Origin: AWTP1-13 sp963832445
Lineage (GTDB): Bacteria > Pseudomonadota > Alphaproteobacteria > Rhizobiales > Hyphomicrobiaceae
Direction: 5' to 3'
Assembly: GCA_963832445.1 (NCBI GenBank)
Contig: CAWHUM010000017.1
Location: 62,001 to 126,000 of the forward strand
DNA length: 64,000 nt
Each line of letters starts with the position of its first letter. The stretch's first letter is position 1. A model generated the notes under the pieces. It was not told the DNA's origin and made no database searches. It was given only the letters and a program-made list of their open reading frames with translations. The translations under genes were made by a program, and so were the position numbers. Positions 7,855-16,932 of this stretch are shown piece after piece.

Positions 7855-10689
7855 CTAGCGCAGCCGCCCGCTCGCGTGGGCCAGGAACAGATACACGCGG
7901 CCGCTGTCGGAGATGAGGTGGTTGTGCACGCCGCGCCCGGCCGGGTCCTTCTGCTCGATGTCGCGGATCATCCATTCGAAGTCGACCAGGAAGCGGTCGA
8001 CCACGCGGCGGAAGTCCACATCGGTCTTGTAGCGCGCGCTGATGTCGTCGAACAGCGCCCGGCCGTCGTTGGTGTAGATGCTGCGCACCATGATGCCCCG
8101 CTGGCCGGCGCGGAAGCGCGACCAGATGGCGGAAGCCGTGGTGGGATCGAGCGCGCGGGCGATGCTGGCGATGTTGATGGCGCCGTCTTCCCGCGACGCG
8201 CGCGCCAGCAGGTCGCCCAGCGACCAGCGTTCGCCGTTGTCGGCGCTGAGCGCCATCGGCTGGTGGTCGCCGCGCTGCGCTGCGAACGCCGCAGTGAGCG
8301 ATATCGGCGCTGTGGCGGGCATCGGTCCTGGCGGGGTGATGTCGCGGCGCTCGCGCGCCGACAGGCTGGAGAGCTGCTCCAGCGCGCGCAGCTGGTCGGT
8401 CAGCGCATGGCGCATGCCTTCCGCGCTCTCTCGGGCAGCCGTCGGCAGTCGCTGCGACTCGGAGCGGATGCGTTCCTGCTCGATCTGCAGGTCGGCGGCG
8501 GCACGTGCGGCGCGCGCTCGCAAATCCTCCGAGGTATCGTTGAAGCGGCTGGCGATGCTGCCCAGGTGGTGCGACACCTCCTGCGACACGCCCGTGACCT
8601 TGGCCCGCATGTCTTCCAGTGCGCGCGCGGCCTGGGCATCGGTCTGGGCGCGCAAGCGCTCCAGCTCTGCCGCAGCGGCTGCCGTGTGGGCGGCCGCGCC
8701 CTGCGCAATCTGCTGGGTGATGTTGCGGGCGCGGTTCTCCGTCGCGGCGATGGTGCCCTCCACGGTCTGCGCGTAACCCTGCATGACCTCGCCCAGCTGG
8801 TCGGCCTTGCCCGACAGCCGCTGGATCGTGTCCGAGAGGTCGCCCTGCCGCTTCTGCAGCGTCGAGTCGATGCGCAAGTTGGCAGTTTCGAGGGCATTGG
8901 CCGCCTGCATGATCGACTGGCCCTGATTGTCGAAGCGGTTCGCGACCCCCGACATCTGCTGCAGAAGGTTCTCGGACACGTTCTTGAGCAGGTCGGCCTG
9001 ACCGGAGAGCCCCTCGATCGCGTGCAGCGACTGGCGCGTGATGTTGTCGCTCGAACGGCGCACGGCATCGAGCCCGTGCATCATGGACTCGTCGAGGTTG
9101 TTCGCCTGCTGCCCCAGCGTGTCGGAGAGTGCGCGCACGTGGTTCTCCATGGCATAAGTCAGGGCGCGCGCCTTCTCGCTGACCGCGCTGTCGATCGCCA
9201 TGGTGGAGCGCATCATTGCATCGTCGAAGCGGACCAGGCGCTCCGCGAAAGCGGCCTCCAGCGCGCGCGTGCGCTCGACCAGCTGGATGTCGAGGGCCTC
9301 GGCCCGGCTGGCCAGCGTGGCATCGAGCGCCACCGTGTAGTCGTCGAGCACTGCCTGCAGCTGCTGCGTTCTGTTGGCCAGCGTCGTCTCCAGGCCGCCG
9401 CTGGCGGAGGCGATTTGGTTCTCGAGCGCGATCAGGTTCTGCCCCGCGCCTTCGATGATCTTGGCGAGCTTGATCTGCTGCTGGGACAGCTTGTCGATCA
9501 GCGTGGGCACCTCGCTGCCCATCGCCTTCAGCGTCTCGGAGACCTTGTCGGTGGTGCTCACCAAGGCATGCCGCTCGCCAGCCAACTCCTGGATGAGGCC
9601 GCGGATCTTGTGCTCGTTCTCGGAGTACGACTTCTCGAGCGAGGCGACCTCGTTGTGCACGAGCCCCTCGAGCTCGCCCGCGCGGCCCAGCGCACGCGAG
9701 ATCGCCTCGTTCATGAACGAGACTTGCCGGCGCACGGCCTGGCCGAGGGAGGCTGCGGATTGCTCGGCGTTTCGGTCGGGCTCGGCAAGGCGCACCGCGA
9801 CCTCGGTCATGGCCGAGGACATGAGTTTCAGCTCTTGTGCCCGCCAGGCGAGCAGCGCCAAGAACCAGAACAGCGCAATCGGCAGGAAGATGGTCGCCGC
9901 CACGATGATCATGGTCGGGCTGGCGAGCGCATCGAAGAAGCCGCTGCGCGAGATCTGCGGAGCCAGCATGGCCCAGGCGAGCAGGCCGCCGATGGCGAGC
10001 CATCCGCCCGAGCCGGCAGCCGCCAGCATGAACGGCCGGTTGGAGGGCTTCTGTTGCAGGGCAAAGATCAGCCCGCCGATCGAGGGCGCGTCGTCGTTGG
10101 CGGCAATGCGCGATCTCGGTGGCGCCGCGGCGCGGCGCTTCTGCGACCGCGGCCCGGCGTCTCCAGTCTTGTCCGTCGTGTCCGAGGCCGGGGCGGCCGT
10201 CGCTTCCTTTGGCTGCTTTGGCGGAGGCTGCTGCGGGGTGGGCTTCGGCCCTGACTGCTGCGCGGTGGGCTTCGGCCCCGACTGCTGCGGGGCGGGCTTC
10301 GGCGAGGCTTGCTGGGCTGCAGGCTTGGGCGGCGTGGCCGGGATCGGCTTCGATGCTGACGGAGCCTTATCCGAGTTCGCCAGAGGCGGCGGCAATGCCA
10401 GCGCAGCCGACGCGGGCTTCTTGGCGGCACCGGGACGCGGGATCGTGTTGAACTTGGGCAGGGTCTTGCCCGCGGCCGGTTGAGCGTCGACGGGCAGTAA
10501 CGGCGTGCTGCTGCTGGGCGATGCTGTTGCTGATTTGGCGGTCTCCTGAGTGTCTACAGCGTCCTTCGGGCGCTCGCCGCCGGGCTCCGGCAGCCTGGGA
10601 GCCGCCGCGTCGCGCTGCGTGTTGCCGTCGTGAGCCATTCCCCGTCCAAGTTTCGGCGCCGCAAGGGCCCGGTCTTGCAACCGAGACAT
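7855..10689 (-). CDS. Very long coiled-coil membrane protein, polarity factor-like (GPR/TipN type)
   Basis: 944 residues from the ATG at 10689; a later ATG at 10638 (MAHDGNTQ) is an alternative start. Order of parts: a proline/alanine/lysine-rich disordered region of about 200 residues with repeats of the form QSGPKPTAQ; two membrane helices (about 218-240 and 260-282); then about 500 residues of alpha-helical coiled coil in apolipoprotein A1/A4/E style; finally a conserved globular tail (about 850-930) with AIWSRFRAGQRGIMVRSIYT...DVDFRRVVDRFLVDFEWMI. The two-helix plus coiled-coil plan and this tail recall Agrobacterium growth-pole ring protein GPR and Caulobacter TipN. The polarity role is inference from architecture. 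It stands alone, 18 bases after the epimerase gene. Confidence 0.6.
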   Translation of the reverse strand: MSRLQDRALAAPKLGRGMAHDGNTQRDAAAPRLPEPGGERPKDAVDTQETAKSATASPSSSTPLLPVDAQPAAGKTLPKFNTIPRPGAAKKPASAALALPPPLANSDKAPSASKPIPATPPKPAAQQASPKPAPQQSGPKPTAQQSGPKPTPQQPPPKQPKEATAAPASDTTDKTGDAGPRSQKRRAAAPPRSRIAANDDAPSIGGLIFALQQKPSNRPFMLAAAGSGGWLAIGGLLAWAMLAPQISRSGFFDALASPTMIIVAATIFLPIALFWFLALLAWRAQELKLMSSAMTEVAVRLAEPDRNAEQSAASLGQAVRRQVSFMNEAISRALGRAGELEGLVHNEVASLEKSYSENEHKIRGLIQELAGERHALVSTTDKVSETLKAMGSEVPTLIDKLSQQQIKLAKIIEGAGQNLIALENQIASASGGLETTLANRTQQLQAVLDDYTVALDATLASRAEALDIQLVERTRALEAAFAERLVRFDDAMMRSTMAIDSAVSEKARALTYAMENHVRALSDTLGQQANNLDESMMHGLDAVRRSSDNITRQSLHAIEGLSGQADLLKNVSENLLQQMSGVANRFDNQGQSIMQAANALETANLRIDSTLQKRQGDLSDTIQRLSGKADQLGEVMQGYAQTVEGTIAATENRARNITQQIAQGAAAHTAAAAAELERLRAQTDAQAARALEDMRAKVTGVSQEVSHHLGSIASRFNDTSEDLRARAARAAADLQIEQERIRSESQRLPTAARESAEGMRHALTDQLRALEQLSSLSARERRDITPPGPMPATAPISLTAAFAAQRGDHQPMALSADNGERWSLGDLLARASREDGAINIASIARALDPTTASAIWSRFRAGQRGIMVRSIYTNDGRALFDDISARYKTDVDFRRVVDRFLVDFEWMIRDIEQKDPAGRGVHNHLISDSGRVYLFLAHASGRLR

Positions 10690-10951
10690 AGCCCATCCGC
10701 CTGTTCCGGCACAGGCTTGTCATCACGAATTCTGGTGATCAGCCCACGCCAAATTCGTTGATGCGGCTTGCAGTTCCCCTGGGCGCCCAGCCCCTTCCGG
10801 ACCTTGCTAGGCACCCAATAGGGCAAAACCAAGATGGCGCCATAAGGTGATTCGGAGCGCTGTTCTCCTCGGCTTAACCGCGGGTTAGGTCGAGGGCTTG
10901 CACAGTAGGGAAGCCTTGACGAGGGGTGCCGGGGAAGCGCGTAGCCGAAAA
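10690..10951. promoter_or_regulatory. Divergent intergenic region with a TAACC/GGTTA palindrome
   Basis: Region between the coiled-coil protein gene (left, minus) and the Hpt gene (right, plus). At 10875-10887 lies the inverted repeat TAACC-GCG-GGTTA, preceded by T on the left. Its halves resemble TTAACC, the half-site of the alphaproteobacterial cell-cycle regulator CtrA, but spacing and orientation differ from the classical TTAA-N7-TTAA site. No clear -35/-10 pair could be assigned. Confidence 0.3.
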
Positions 10952-11314
10952 ATGGAAGTGAGCGACAGCAGTCAGCCCATCGATCGCGCCTTCTTGGCTC
11001 GCTTCACGCGGGGCAACGCGGCGCTGGAACGCGAGGTGCTCGAGCTATTTGCCCGACAGCTGCCCATATACGTCGAACACCTGCGCGCCGCAGCCAATGC
11101 GAAGGATTGGAAGGAAGCGGCCCACGGCATCAAGGGTTCGGCCATGGCGGTCGGCGCGCACGGGCTAGCAAGCTGTGCACTCGCGGCCGAACGCCTCGAT
11201 TTCGAGGCCGGCGATGCGGATAGCGGGGCTCGCCGCCGGGAGGCGCTGGATGCCCTGGAAGGGGCGTCCGCGGAGGCCTGCCGTTACATTGCGTGCCTAT
11301 TTGCCACGGCCTAA
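10952..11314 (+). CDS. Histidine phosphotransfer (HPt) domain protein
   Basis: 120 residues from ATG 10952 (the reading frame is open upstream to 10898, but the extra residues are low-complexity). It is a single HPt four-helix bundle with the phospho-accepting histidine in EAAHGIKGSAMAVGA (His58), and the usual following Lys-Gly. HPt proteins shuttle phosphate between hybrid kinases and response regulators in the cytosol. No kinase or regulator is adjacent; the nearest hybrid kinase is cckA at 27 kb, whose known phosphotransferase, ChpT, is a different fold, so this protein probably serves another pathway. Confidence 0.8.
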   Translation: MEVSDSSQPIDRAFLARFTRGNAALEREVLELFARQLPIYVEHLRAAANAKDWKEAAHGIKGSAMAVGAHGLASCALAAERLDFEAGDADSGARRREALDALEGASAEACRYIACLFATA

Positions 11315-11448
11315 GTGCCGCATTATAGTTTGGCCAGCAAACTAATCTCGCTTGAATTTGCGGGCCGTGCCCGCTAACACCGGGCGTTCGCCGGGGGCCT
11401 TCGGCGATCCATCGATATGACCAACAACGCAAGATCGCCAAGGGGCGC

Positions 11449-11769
11449 ATGCCCAAGATCACCTTTATCCAGCCGGACGGCACCGAGCAGGTTGTCGAGG
11501 GCCAGACCGGCATGACGGTGATGGAAACGGCCAAGAAGAACGACGTGGAGGGCATCGAGGCCGAATGCGGCGGCGCGTGTGCCTGTGCAACTTGCCACGT
11601 ATATGTCGATGAAGCGTGGCGGGAGCGGGTGGGGGGCCCGAGCGAGATGGAAGAGGACATGCTCGACTTCGCCTTCGATGTGCGGCCAACGAGTTGGCTG
11701 TCGTGTCAGATCAAGGTGAGCGATGCCTTGGACGGTTTGGTGGTGCGGGTCCCTGAAAAGCAGTTTTGA
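11449..11769 (+). CDS. Adrenodoxin-type 2Fe-2S ferredoxin
   Basis: 106 residues. Cluster ligands follow the C-x5-C-x2-C...C pattern: Cys40, Cys46, Cys49 (AECGGACACATCHVYV) and Cys86 (WLSCQI). An extra Cys44 lies in the loop, as in many bacterial adrenodoxin-type ferredoxins. It would act as a soluble single-electron carrier. The neighbouring ferredoxin-NADP reductase starts about 20 bases downstream, so the two probably form an electron transfer pair for a cytochrome P450, Rieske oxygenase or Fe-S assembly; the acceptor is not in the window. Confidence 0.92.
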   Translation: MPKITFIQPDGTEQVVEGQTGMTVMETAKKNDVEGIEAECGGACACATCHVYVDEAWRERVGGPSEMEEDMLDFAFDVRPTSWLSCQIKVSDALDGLVVRVPEKQF

Positions 11770-11792
11770 GCAGCAAGTGAGTGATACCAACC

Positions 11793-12842
11793 ATGGCAGC
11801 TGACGGTACTGCTGGTGGCGGAGGCGCCATCGAGACGGACGCGGTGATCATCGGCGGCGGCCCGGTCGGGCTGTTCGCCGTGTTCGAGCTCGGCCTCGTG
11901 GACATCAAGGCCCACGTGATCGACATCCTCGACAAGCCCGGCGGGCAGTGCGCCGAGCTTTACCCGGAGAAGCCGATCTACGACATCCCCGGCCTGCCCA
12001 TAGTCACGGGGCAGGGGCTTACCGATGCGCTGATGGCCCAAATCAAGCCATTCGGCGCAACCTTCCACCTGGGCCAGCGCATCGATTCGCTGCAAAAGCT
12101 CGACGACGGCCGCTTCCGGCTGGTGACCGATATCGGCAACCAGTTCGTTGCCAAGGTGGTGGTGGTCGCTGCGGGTGGCGGATCGTTCACGCCCAAGCGC
12201 CCCCCGCTGCAAGGCATCGAGGCATACGAGGGCAAATCCGTCTTCTACTCGGTGCGCCGCATGGAGGATTTCCGCGGCAAGGACGTGCTGGTGGTCGGCG
12301 GCGGCGACTCCGCCCTCGACTGGACGCTCAACCTGCAGCCGATCGCGAAGAGCCTCACCCTGGTGCACCGGCGCGACGATTTCCGTGGCGCTCCGCATTC
12401 GGTGGAACAGATGCGGGCGCTCGTCGCCGACAAGAAGATCACCCTGATGATTGGCCAGATGGGTAGCCTCGAGGGCGCTGACGGCATGCTGAGCGCGGTC
12501 ACCATCAAGACCAAGGATGGCGACGCGCGCCTTCCCTGCAGCCGGCTGCTGCCGTTCTTCGGGCTCACGATGAAGCTTGGCCCCGTCGCCAATTGGGGCC
12601 TCAATCTCAACGAGAACCTGATCCCCGTCGATACCGAGAAATTCGAGACCAGCACGCCCGGCATCTTCGCGGTTGGCGATATCAATACCTACCCGGGCAA
12701 GCTGAAGCTGATCCTGTCGGGGTTTCACGAGGTGGCGTTGATGGCGCAGGCGGCGCACAAGATCGTCTATCCTGGCAAGAAGCTGCTCTTCCAGTACACC
12801 ACCTCCTCCTCGTCGCTGCAGAAGAAGCTGGGCGTGGCCTGA
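11793..12842 (+). CDS. Ferredoxin-NADP reductase, thioredoxin-reductase-like type
   Basis: 349 residues from ATG 11793; an in-frame GTG at 11781 would add four residues. FAD-binding glycine loop VIIGGGPVGLFAVFELGL near the N terminus, NAD(P)-binding loop VVGGGDSALDWTLNL in the middle, and the FAD-contacting end TSTPGIFAVGDINTYPGKLKLI. The CxxC redox pair of true thioredoxin reductases is absent, and a C-terminal extension ends SSLQKKLGV, both typical of the TrxR-like FNR found in Rhodopseudomonas and Bacillus YumC. It transfers electrons between NADPH and a ferredoxin, presumably the one encoded just upstream. Confidence 0.9.
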   Translation: MAADGTAGGGGAIETDAVIIGGGPVGLFAVFELGLVDIKAHVIDILDKPGGQCAELYPEKPIYDIPGLPIVTGQGLTDALMAQIKPFGATFHLGQRIDSLQKLDDGRFRLVTDIGNQFVAKVVVVAAGGGSFTPKRPPLQGIEAYEGKSVFYSVRRMEDFRGKDVLVVGGGDSALDWTLNLQPIAKSLTLVHRRDDFRGAPHSVEQMRALVADKKITLMIGQMGSLEGADGMLSAVTIKTKDGDARLPCSRLLPFFGLTMKLGPVANWGLNLNENLIPVDTEKFETSTPGIFAVGDINTYPGKLKLILSGFHEVALMAQAAHKIVYPGKKLLFQYTTSSSSLQKKLGVA

Positions 12843-12917
12843 AGGCGATCGCAAGGGTGGCTGGACAGTGCCTAGCGCAGCGGACGCGTCATTGCGCGCC
12901 TGGTGACGCCGGCGGCG

Positions 12918-13457
12918 CTACTTCTTCTTGGCTTGGTCGTCCCAGAATTTCTTTTCGTTGAATTTGTCGTCGGACGTGGGGGGGGCGCAGCCGAAGAAGC
13001 CGCATGTCTCGACCACCTTCGCCTTCGGGAAGTTGGGAGTGAAGTCTCCCTGCAGATACCGCGTCAGGTCTGCTTTGATCTCGGCGCCTTTCTGGTCGGT
13101 ACAGTAGTCCGCGTCGGCCGAGACGCGCTCGGAGATAACCTTGAACGTCGAGTCGAAGGTCTTCTCCGAACTGGCCAGCTGCTCGCGATTCAACTGCCGC
13201 GCCTCGTAAGCCAGGTACGACGCCCGCAGCTTTGCATGATCGAAGTAGAATCCACAGCGCTTGGCACGCGCCGAGGTCCACGCCACCCCGATCGGCCGCG
13301 CCAGGGGGCTTTCGTTGGTGATGCCGCCCGGTGCGTCGGCTGCGGTCAAAGTGGTGGTGCCGGTGATCAGGCCGCTGGCGCCGCTGCTGCAAGCCGCCAG
13401 GCCCGCTGCTCCAGCCAGCAGCAGCCAAGCTCCCCAGTTTGGTGTGAATCCACCCAT
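12918..13457 (-). CDS. Hypothetical lipoprotein
   Basis: 179 residues from ATG 13457. The N terminus is a lipoprotein signal: hydrophobic WLLLAGAAGLAAC with Cys23 at the lipobox (LAAC), followed by SSG. The mature part has further cysteines (KRCGFYF, DYCTDQ, ETCGFFGC) and is rich in lysine at the end (DQAKKK). The segment PLARPIGVAWTSARAKRCGFYFDHAKLRASYLAYEA is a pattern I associate with conserved lipoproteins of Hyphomicrobiales, but no function is known to me. It converges on the ferredoxin reductase gene and has no clear operon partner. Confidence 0.65.
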   Translation of the reverse strand: MGGFTPNWGAWLLLAGAAGLAACSSGASGLITGTTTLTAADAPGGITNESPLARPIGVAWTSARAKRCGFYFDHAKLRASYLAYEARQLNREQLASSEKTFDSTFKVISERVSADADYCTDQKGAEIKADLTRYLQGDFTPNFPKAKVVETCGFFGCAPPTSDDKFNEKKFWDDQAKKK

Positions 13458-13591
13458 GCCGTCCCTCGATGGCGCCAGTGTGCCGACAATTCGTGCAGCG
13501 TCAACTGCGTGTTGGGCATGAAAATATGGAGAAATGGCGGTTTGGCGGACCCCTTGTGCGGTTTGCGTGGCACCTGGGCAACCCGACACGG

Positions 13592-14767
13592 CTACCGCAT
13601 CAGCTCCTTCATGGCCTGGTCCAGGCCCTCCAGCGTCAGCGGATACATGCGCTGGCCCAGCAGGTCGCGCATGATCTTGATGGAAGGTGTCCAGCCCCAA
13701 TGGCTCTCCGGCACCGGGTTCAGCCAGACGCAATGCTCGTAGATATCGGTGGCGCGGCGCATCCAGACCGCGCCCGGCTCCTCGTTCATGTGCTCGACCG
13801 AGCCGCCGGCCACCGAGATCTCGTAGGGACTCATGGAGGCGTCGCCGACGAACACCACCTTGTAGTCGGCCGGGTACTTGTGCAGCACCTCCCAGGTCGC
13901 GGTGCGTTCGGTCCAGCGGCGCGCGTTGTCCTTCCACACGAACTCGTAGAGACAGTTGTGGAAGTAGAAGTATTCCAGGTGCTTGAACTCGGTGCGAGCG
14001 GCCGAGAACAGCTCCTCGGCCTGCTTGATGTGCCAGTCCATCGAGCCGCCCACGTCGCAGAACATCAGCACTTTGACGGTGTTGCGCCGCTCGGGCCGCA
14101 TGTGGATGTCGAGGTAGCCCTTGTGCGCGGTGCCCTTGATGGTGCCGTCGAGGTCGAGCTCGTCGGGCGCACCCTCGCGGGCGAACTTGCGCAGGCGCCG
14201 CAGCGCCACCTTGATGTTGCGGGTGCCGAGCTCGACCTTGTCGTCGAGGTCCTTGTACTCGCGCTTGTCCCACACCTTGATGGCGCGGTTGTTGCGGTTG
14301 GTCTTCTGGCCGATGCGCACGCCGGCCGGATTGTAGCCGTCGGCGCCGTACGGCGAGGTGCCGCCGGTGCCGATCCATTTCTTGCCGCCCTGGTGGCGGC
14401 CCTTCTGCTCCTCGAGGCGCTTTTTCAGCTCCTCCATGATCTTGTCCCAGCCACCGAGCGCCTCGATCTTGGCCTTCTCCTCCTCCGTCAGATAGAGCTG
14501 GGCGAGCGAGCGCAGCCACTCCTCCGGGATCAGTGCTTCGATCGCCTCGCTCATCAGGTCGAGGCCCTTGAAGACGTGGCCGAACACCTGGTCGAACTTG
14601 TCGAGATGGCGCTCGTCCTTCACCAGGGACGCGCGCGAGAGGTAATAGAAATGCTCGACGCTGCGGTCGGCGAGGTTGGCCTCCATCGCCTCCATCAGCG
14701 TCAGGTATTCCTTCAAGGTGACGGGCACCTTGGCGGCTTTGAGCTCGTGGAAGAAGGTGGCGAACAT
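13592..14767 (-). CDS. VWA-domain protein, CoxE-like, partner of MoxR ATPases
   Basis: 391 residues from ATG 14767 (the open frame runs upstream into IS debris, but MFATFFHELKAAKVPVT is the natural N terminus). The C-terminal von Willebrand A domain has the MIDAS loop DVGGSMDWH at about residue 238-246 and the later VFVGDASMSPYEI. The N-terminal helical half and the basic linker are as in CoxE-like proteins. Such proteins act with MoxR AAA+ ATPases to insert metals or remodel enzyme complexes. Its expected MoxR partner is at 21.7-22.6 kb, same strand, about 7 kb upstream instead of adjacent. Confidence 0.85.
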   Translation of the reverse strand: MFATFFHELKAAKVPVTLKEYLTLMEAMEANLADRSVEHFYYLSRASLVKDERHLDKFDQVFGHVFKGLDLMSEAIEALIPEEWLRSLAQLYLTEEEKAKIEALGGWDKIMEELKKRLEEQKGRHQGGKKWIGTGGTSPYGADGYNPAGVRIGQKTNRNNRAIKVWDKREYKDLDDKVELGTRNIKVALRRLRKFAREGAPDELDLDGTIKGTAHKGYLDIHMRPERRNTVKVLMFCDVGGSMDWHIKQAEELFSAARTEFKHLEYFYFHNCLYEFVWKDNARRWTERTATWEVLHKYPADYKVVFVGDASMSPYEISVAGGSVEHMNEEPGAVWMRRATDIYEHCVWLNPVPESHWGWTPSIKIMRDLLGQRMYPLTLEGLDQAMKELMR

Positions 14768-14829
14768 GGGCGCGACCCTAGCGGACACGGGCGCAAAAAG
14801 CATCAGGCCGGCGCCCCTCCGATGTGTGA

Positions 14830-15069
14830 TCATGGCGAGATCATTCCCTCGCGCATCGCGGCGACAACGGCCTGCACGCGCGTGCCCACGCCGAATTTGC
14901 GTTTGGCGTTCTCGACATGAAAATTCACCGTCTTGCCAGAGATGTTGAGGATGCGGCCGATGGCCCAGTCGGACTTGCCGGCGGCGATCCAGCCCAATAC
15001 TTGGCTTTCGCGCCGAGTGACTCGCAGGCAGCCTCCGGCCGGCGCGCGAAAATGGCGCTCTGTTTCCAT
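14830..15069 (-). pseudogene. LuxR-family regulator remnant (DNA-binding domain only)
   Basis: 79 residues encoding only a LuxR/GerE helix-turn-helix: RVTRRESQVLGWIAAGKSDWAIGRILNISGKTVNFHVENAKRKFGVGTRVQAVVAAMREG. This matches the C-terminal domain of rhizobial autoinducer-binding or PAS-linked LuxR regulators of about 240 residues. The N-terminal sensor domain is missing; within about 100 bases upstream the sequence becomes a truncated IS1595-type transposase in a different frame, so the insertion probably removed the sensor half. A free-standing HTH protein is possible but less likely. It ends about 60 bases from the VWA gene start. Confidence 0.65.
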
Positions 15070-15149
15070 TTGAGACCCGCATTCCCCAACAGGCTGTAGG
15101 AGTATGCGCGTATAGCGAGCGTATTTTCCACCTTTCGCGTAGGCGGCGG

Positions 15150-15796
15150 TGAAGCAATTGCAAAGTGGCGCGAACGATGGGCGTGATGTTCTGCATGTCC
15201 GCTTGATCGATGTGGAAGCTACGCGCCTCTCCTTCGCGGCTCACAAGGGTGAGCACGGCCATCTTGTGCTGGTAGCCACGGCCAAGGGTTGGATGGCGCT
15301 CGACGCCTTCCTTGGTGCCGATGAAAGTCTCGTCGACTTCTACAACTTTGCCGAAGCCGCCCATGGGCGAAAGCATGCCGCCACGGCGCATGGCCTCACG
15401 GATGCGGTGGGCCATGAACCAGGCCGAGCGATAGGTGATCTTGAGCGTGCGGTGGAGTTGGTGCGCGCTGATCCCCTTCTTGGAGGAGCACATCGCATGG
15501 AAGGCATAGACCCACTTGTTCAACGGAATGTGGGAGCTTTCCATGATGGTGCCGACCGTCACGGAGAACTGTTGCTTGCAGGCGCCGCAGTAATAGATGC
15601 CGTCCCTAGCGGGGCGGTGCTTCTTCCCCTCCTTGACGGGCTTGGTCTTTTTGCCGGTGCGATCGACCTTGCCGATCGCCTCGCCGAACGCGCCGCAGTG
15701 AATGCAGACCACGCCGTCAGGCCAGCGCAGTCGTTCGAGATGCTCTCTTGCGGCTTTGCTGCACGTGTAGATTGTATTCGAGGTGACATCGAGCAT
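15150..15796 (-). mobile_element. IS1595-family (ISXO2-like) transposase, 3'-truncated
   Basis: About 215 residues remain. The N-terminal zinc ribbon (CIHCG and YYCGACKQQFSVTVGT) and the segment IPLNKWVYAFHAMCSSKKGISAHQLHRTL are characteristic of IS1595/ISXO2 transposases, and the first catalytic Asp is in VVEVDETFIG. The homology ends after DMQNITPIVRATL; the later catalytic Asp and the final N/H/E residue are missing, so the protein is inactive. Downstream DNA runs directly into a LuxR remnant. I could not identify matching terminal inverted repeats or a target duplication. Confidence 0.8.
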
Positions 15797-15908
15797 GGCG
15801 CAACTCCTTGATCCTTATGTAGGAGTCGCGGCAGCTTTTGTCAACGATATAATCGCCAATGTTTTGTAACACAACCAAAGCGGGATTTCGGGCTGTTCGG
15901 CCGATCGG

Positions 15909-16922
15909 CTAGCGCGCCGGCATGAGCGCCCTCAGCGCTTCGGCAAGGATGTCGCGCACGCGCGGCGGCTTGGATGCGAGGAAAGGCAGGGGGCGGATCA
16001 CTTCCAGTGCGGCAACCCCAAGCCTGGCCGTCAGCGCGCCGTTGAATGCGCCTTCGCCGAGACGGCGCGAGAGGCGGCGCAGCAGATCCTGACCCAGAAA
16101 CTGTCCCAGCAGATCGTCGGTCATGGCGATGCCGCCGGTGGCAACCATGTGGGTGAACACCAAGCGGGCAAGCCGCAGCACGCCGATGACGCCCGGCCGA
16201 CCGCCGTACAGCGTAGCCAGCATGCGCAGGAGGCGCAGGTTCTCGATCAGAACGTAGCTCACCGCGATCAACACCATCGGGCTCATGGCGGTGACAGTGG
16301 CGACACGCTTGGCCGAGCGCGTGATGAGACGGCGAGCCTCGGCGTCGAGGGGCGCCACCACGTCTCGGTCGGCCAACGCCAGAAGCTCGCCCGCATTGTG
16401 CACGTCGCGGGCATGCTCGCGGAAGCGGCGCACGCTCCAGGCAAGCTCCGGACGGTGCGCGTAGAGCGCGGCGAGCCGCTGGGCCGCCTTGCGCTCGCGC
16501 TTGCTATCGCGTTCGGCGATGGCGGCGGCAATGTCGCGCCGGAGGCGGGCGAGACGCGCCAGGCGGGCGAACCCGACGATCTCGCGCAGTAGGAGCATCG
16601 CCGCGCTGAGCGCGGCGATCAGCAGCAGCGCAAGGGTAACGGTGCCCACCCAATCCTCGCGTGCCAGCGCCGCCGAGACCAGCCGCGCGAACCACGCGAC
16701 GGCGCCCAGCGCCGCAGCGCCGGCCAGGCTTGCCGCGAGCACCCCTCCCCAGCGCAGGCCCCGCCGCCCAAGGTCGGCGAGGGTGGGGCGAGCGAGCTGT
16801 GAATCTGACGTGGCGGGCGGCGCGGCATCGGGCCCTGCCTCGATCGCGGGCTCCGGCTCCACGACGAGAGAGGGATCGCCGGGCTCGAACACGCGGGGCT
16901 TGCGCGGCTCCTGATTGGTCAT
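15909..16922 (-). CDS. YcjF/TIGR01620-family inner membrane protein
   Basis: 337 residues from ATG 16922. The N-terminal 70 residues are acidic and proline-rich, followed by two membrane helices (about 74-97 and 105-128) and a C-terminal DUF697-type domain (VTAMSPMVLIAVSYVLIENLRLLRMLATLYGGRPGVIGVLRL). This matches the UPF0283/YcjF family. It directly follows the ycjX-like gene (10 bases apart), a conserved pair in proteobacteria that in enterobacteria belongs to the phage-shock region. Function is unknown; membrane stress is a plausible theme from context elsewhere. Confidence 0.85.
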   Translation of the reverse strand: MTNQEPRKPRVFEPGDPSLVVEPEPAIEAGPDAAPPATSDSQLARPTLADLGRRGLRWGGVLAASLAGAAALGAVAWFARLVSAALAREDWVGTVTLALLLIAALSAAMLLLREIVGFARLARLARLRRDIAAAIAERDSKRERKAAQRLAALYAHRPELAWSVRRFREHARDVHNAGELLALADRDVVAPLDAEARRLITRSAKRVATVTAMSPMVLIAVSYVLIENLRLLRMLATLYGGRPGVIGVLRLARLVFTHMVATGGIAMTDDLLGQFLGQDLLRRLSRRLGEGAFNGALTARLGVAALEVIRPLPFLASKPPRVRDILAEALRALMPAR

Positions 16923-16932
16923 GCGGGGGCGG

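Noticed and set aside
7156..10254. Plus-strand open frame of 1032 codons opposite the coiled-coil protein
   Set aside because: Its sequence is a low-diversity H/R/G/L pattern typical of the antisense frame of a GC-rich alanine/leucine/arginine gene. The minus strand has clear membrane helices, coiled coil and a conserved tail.
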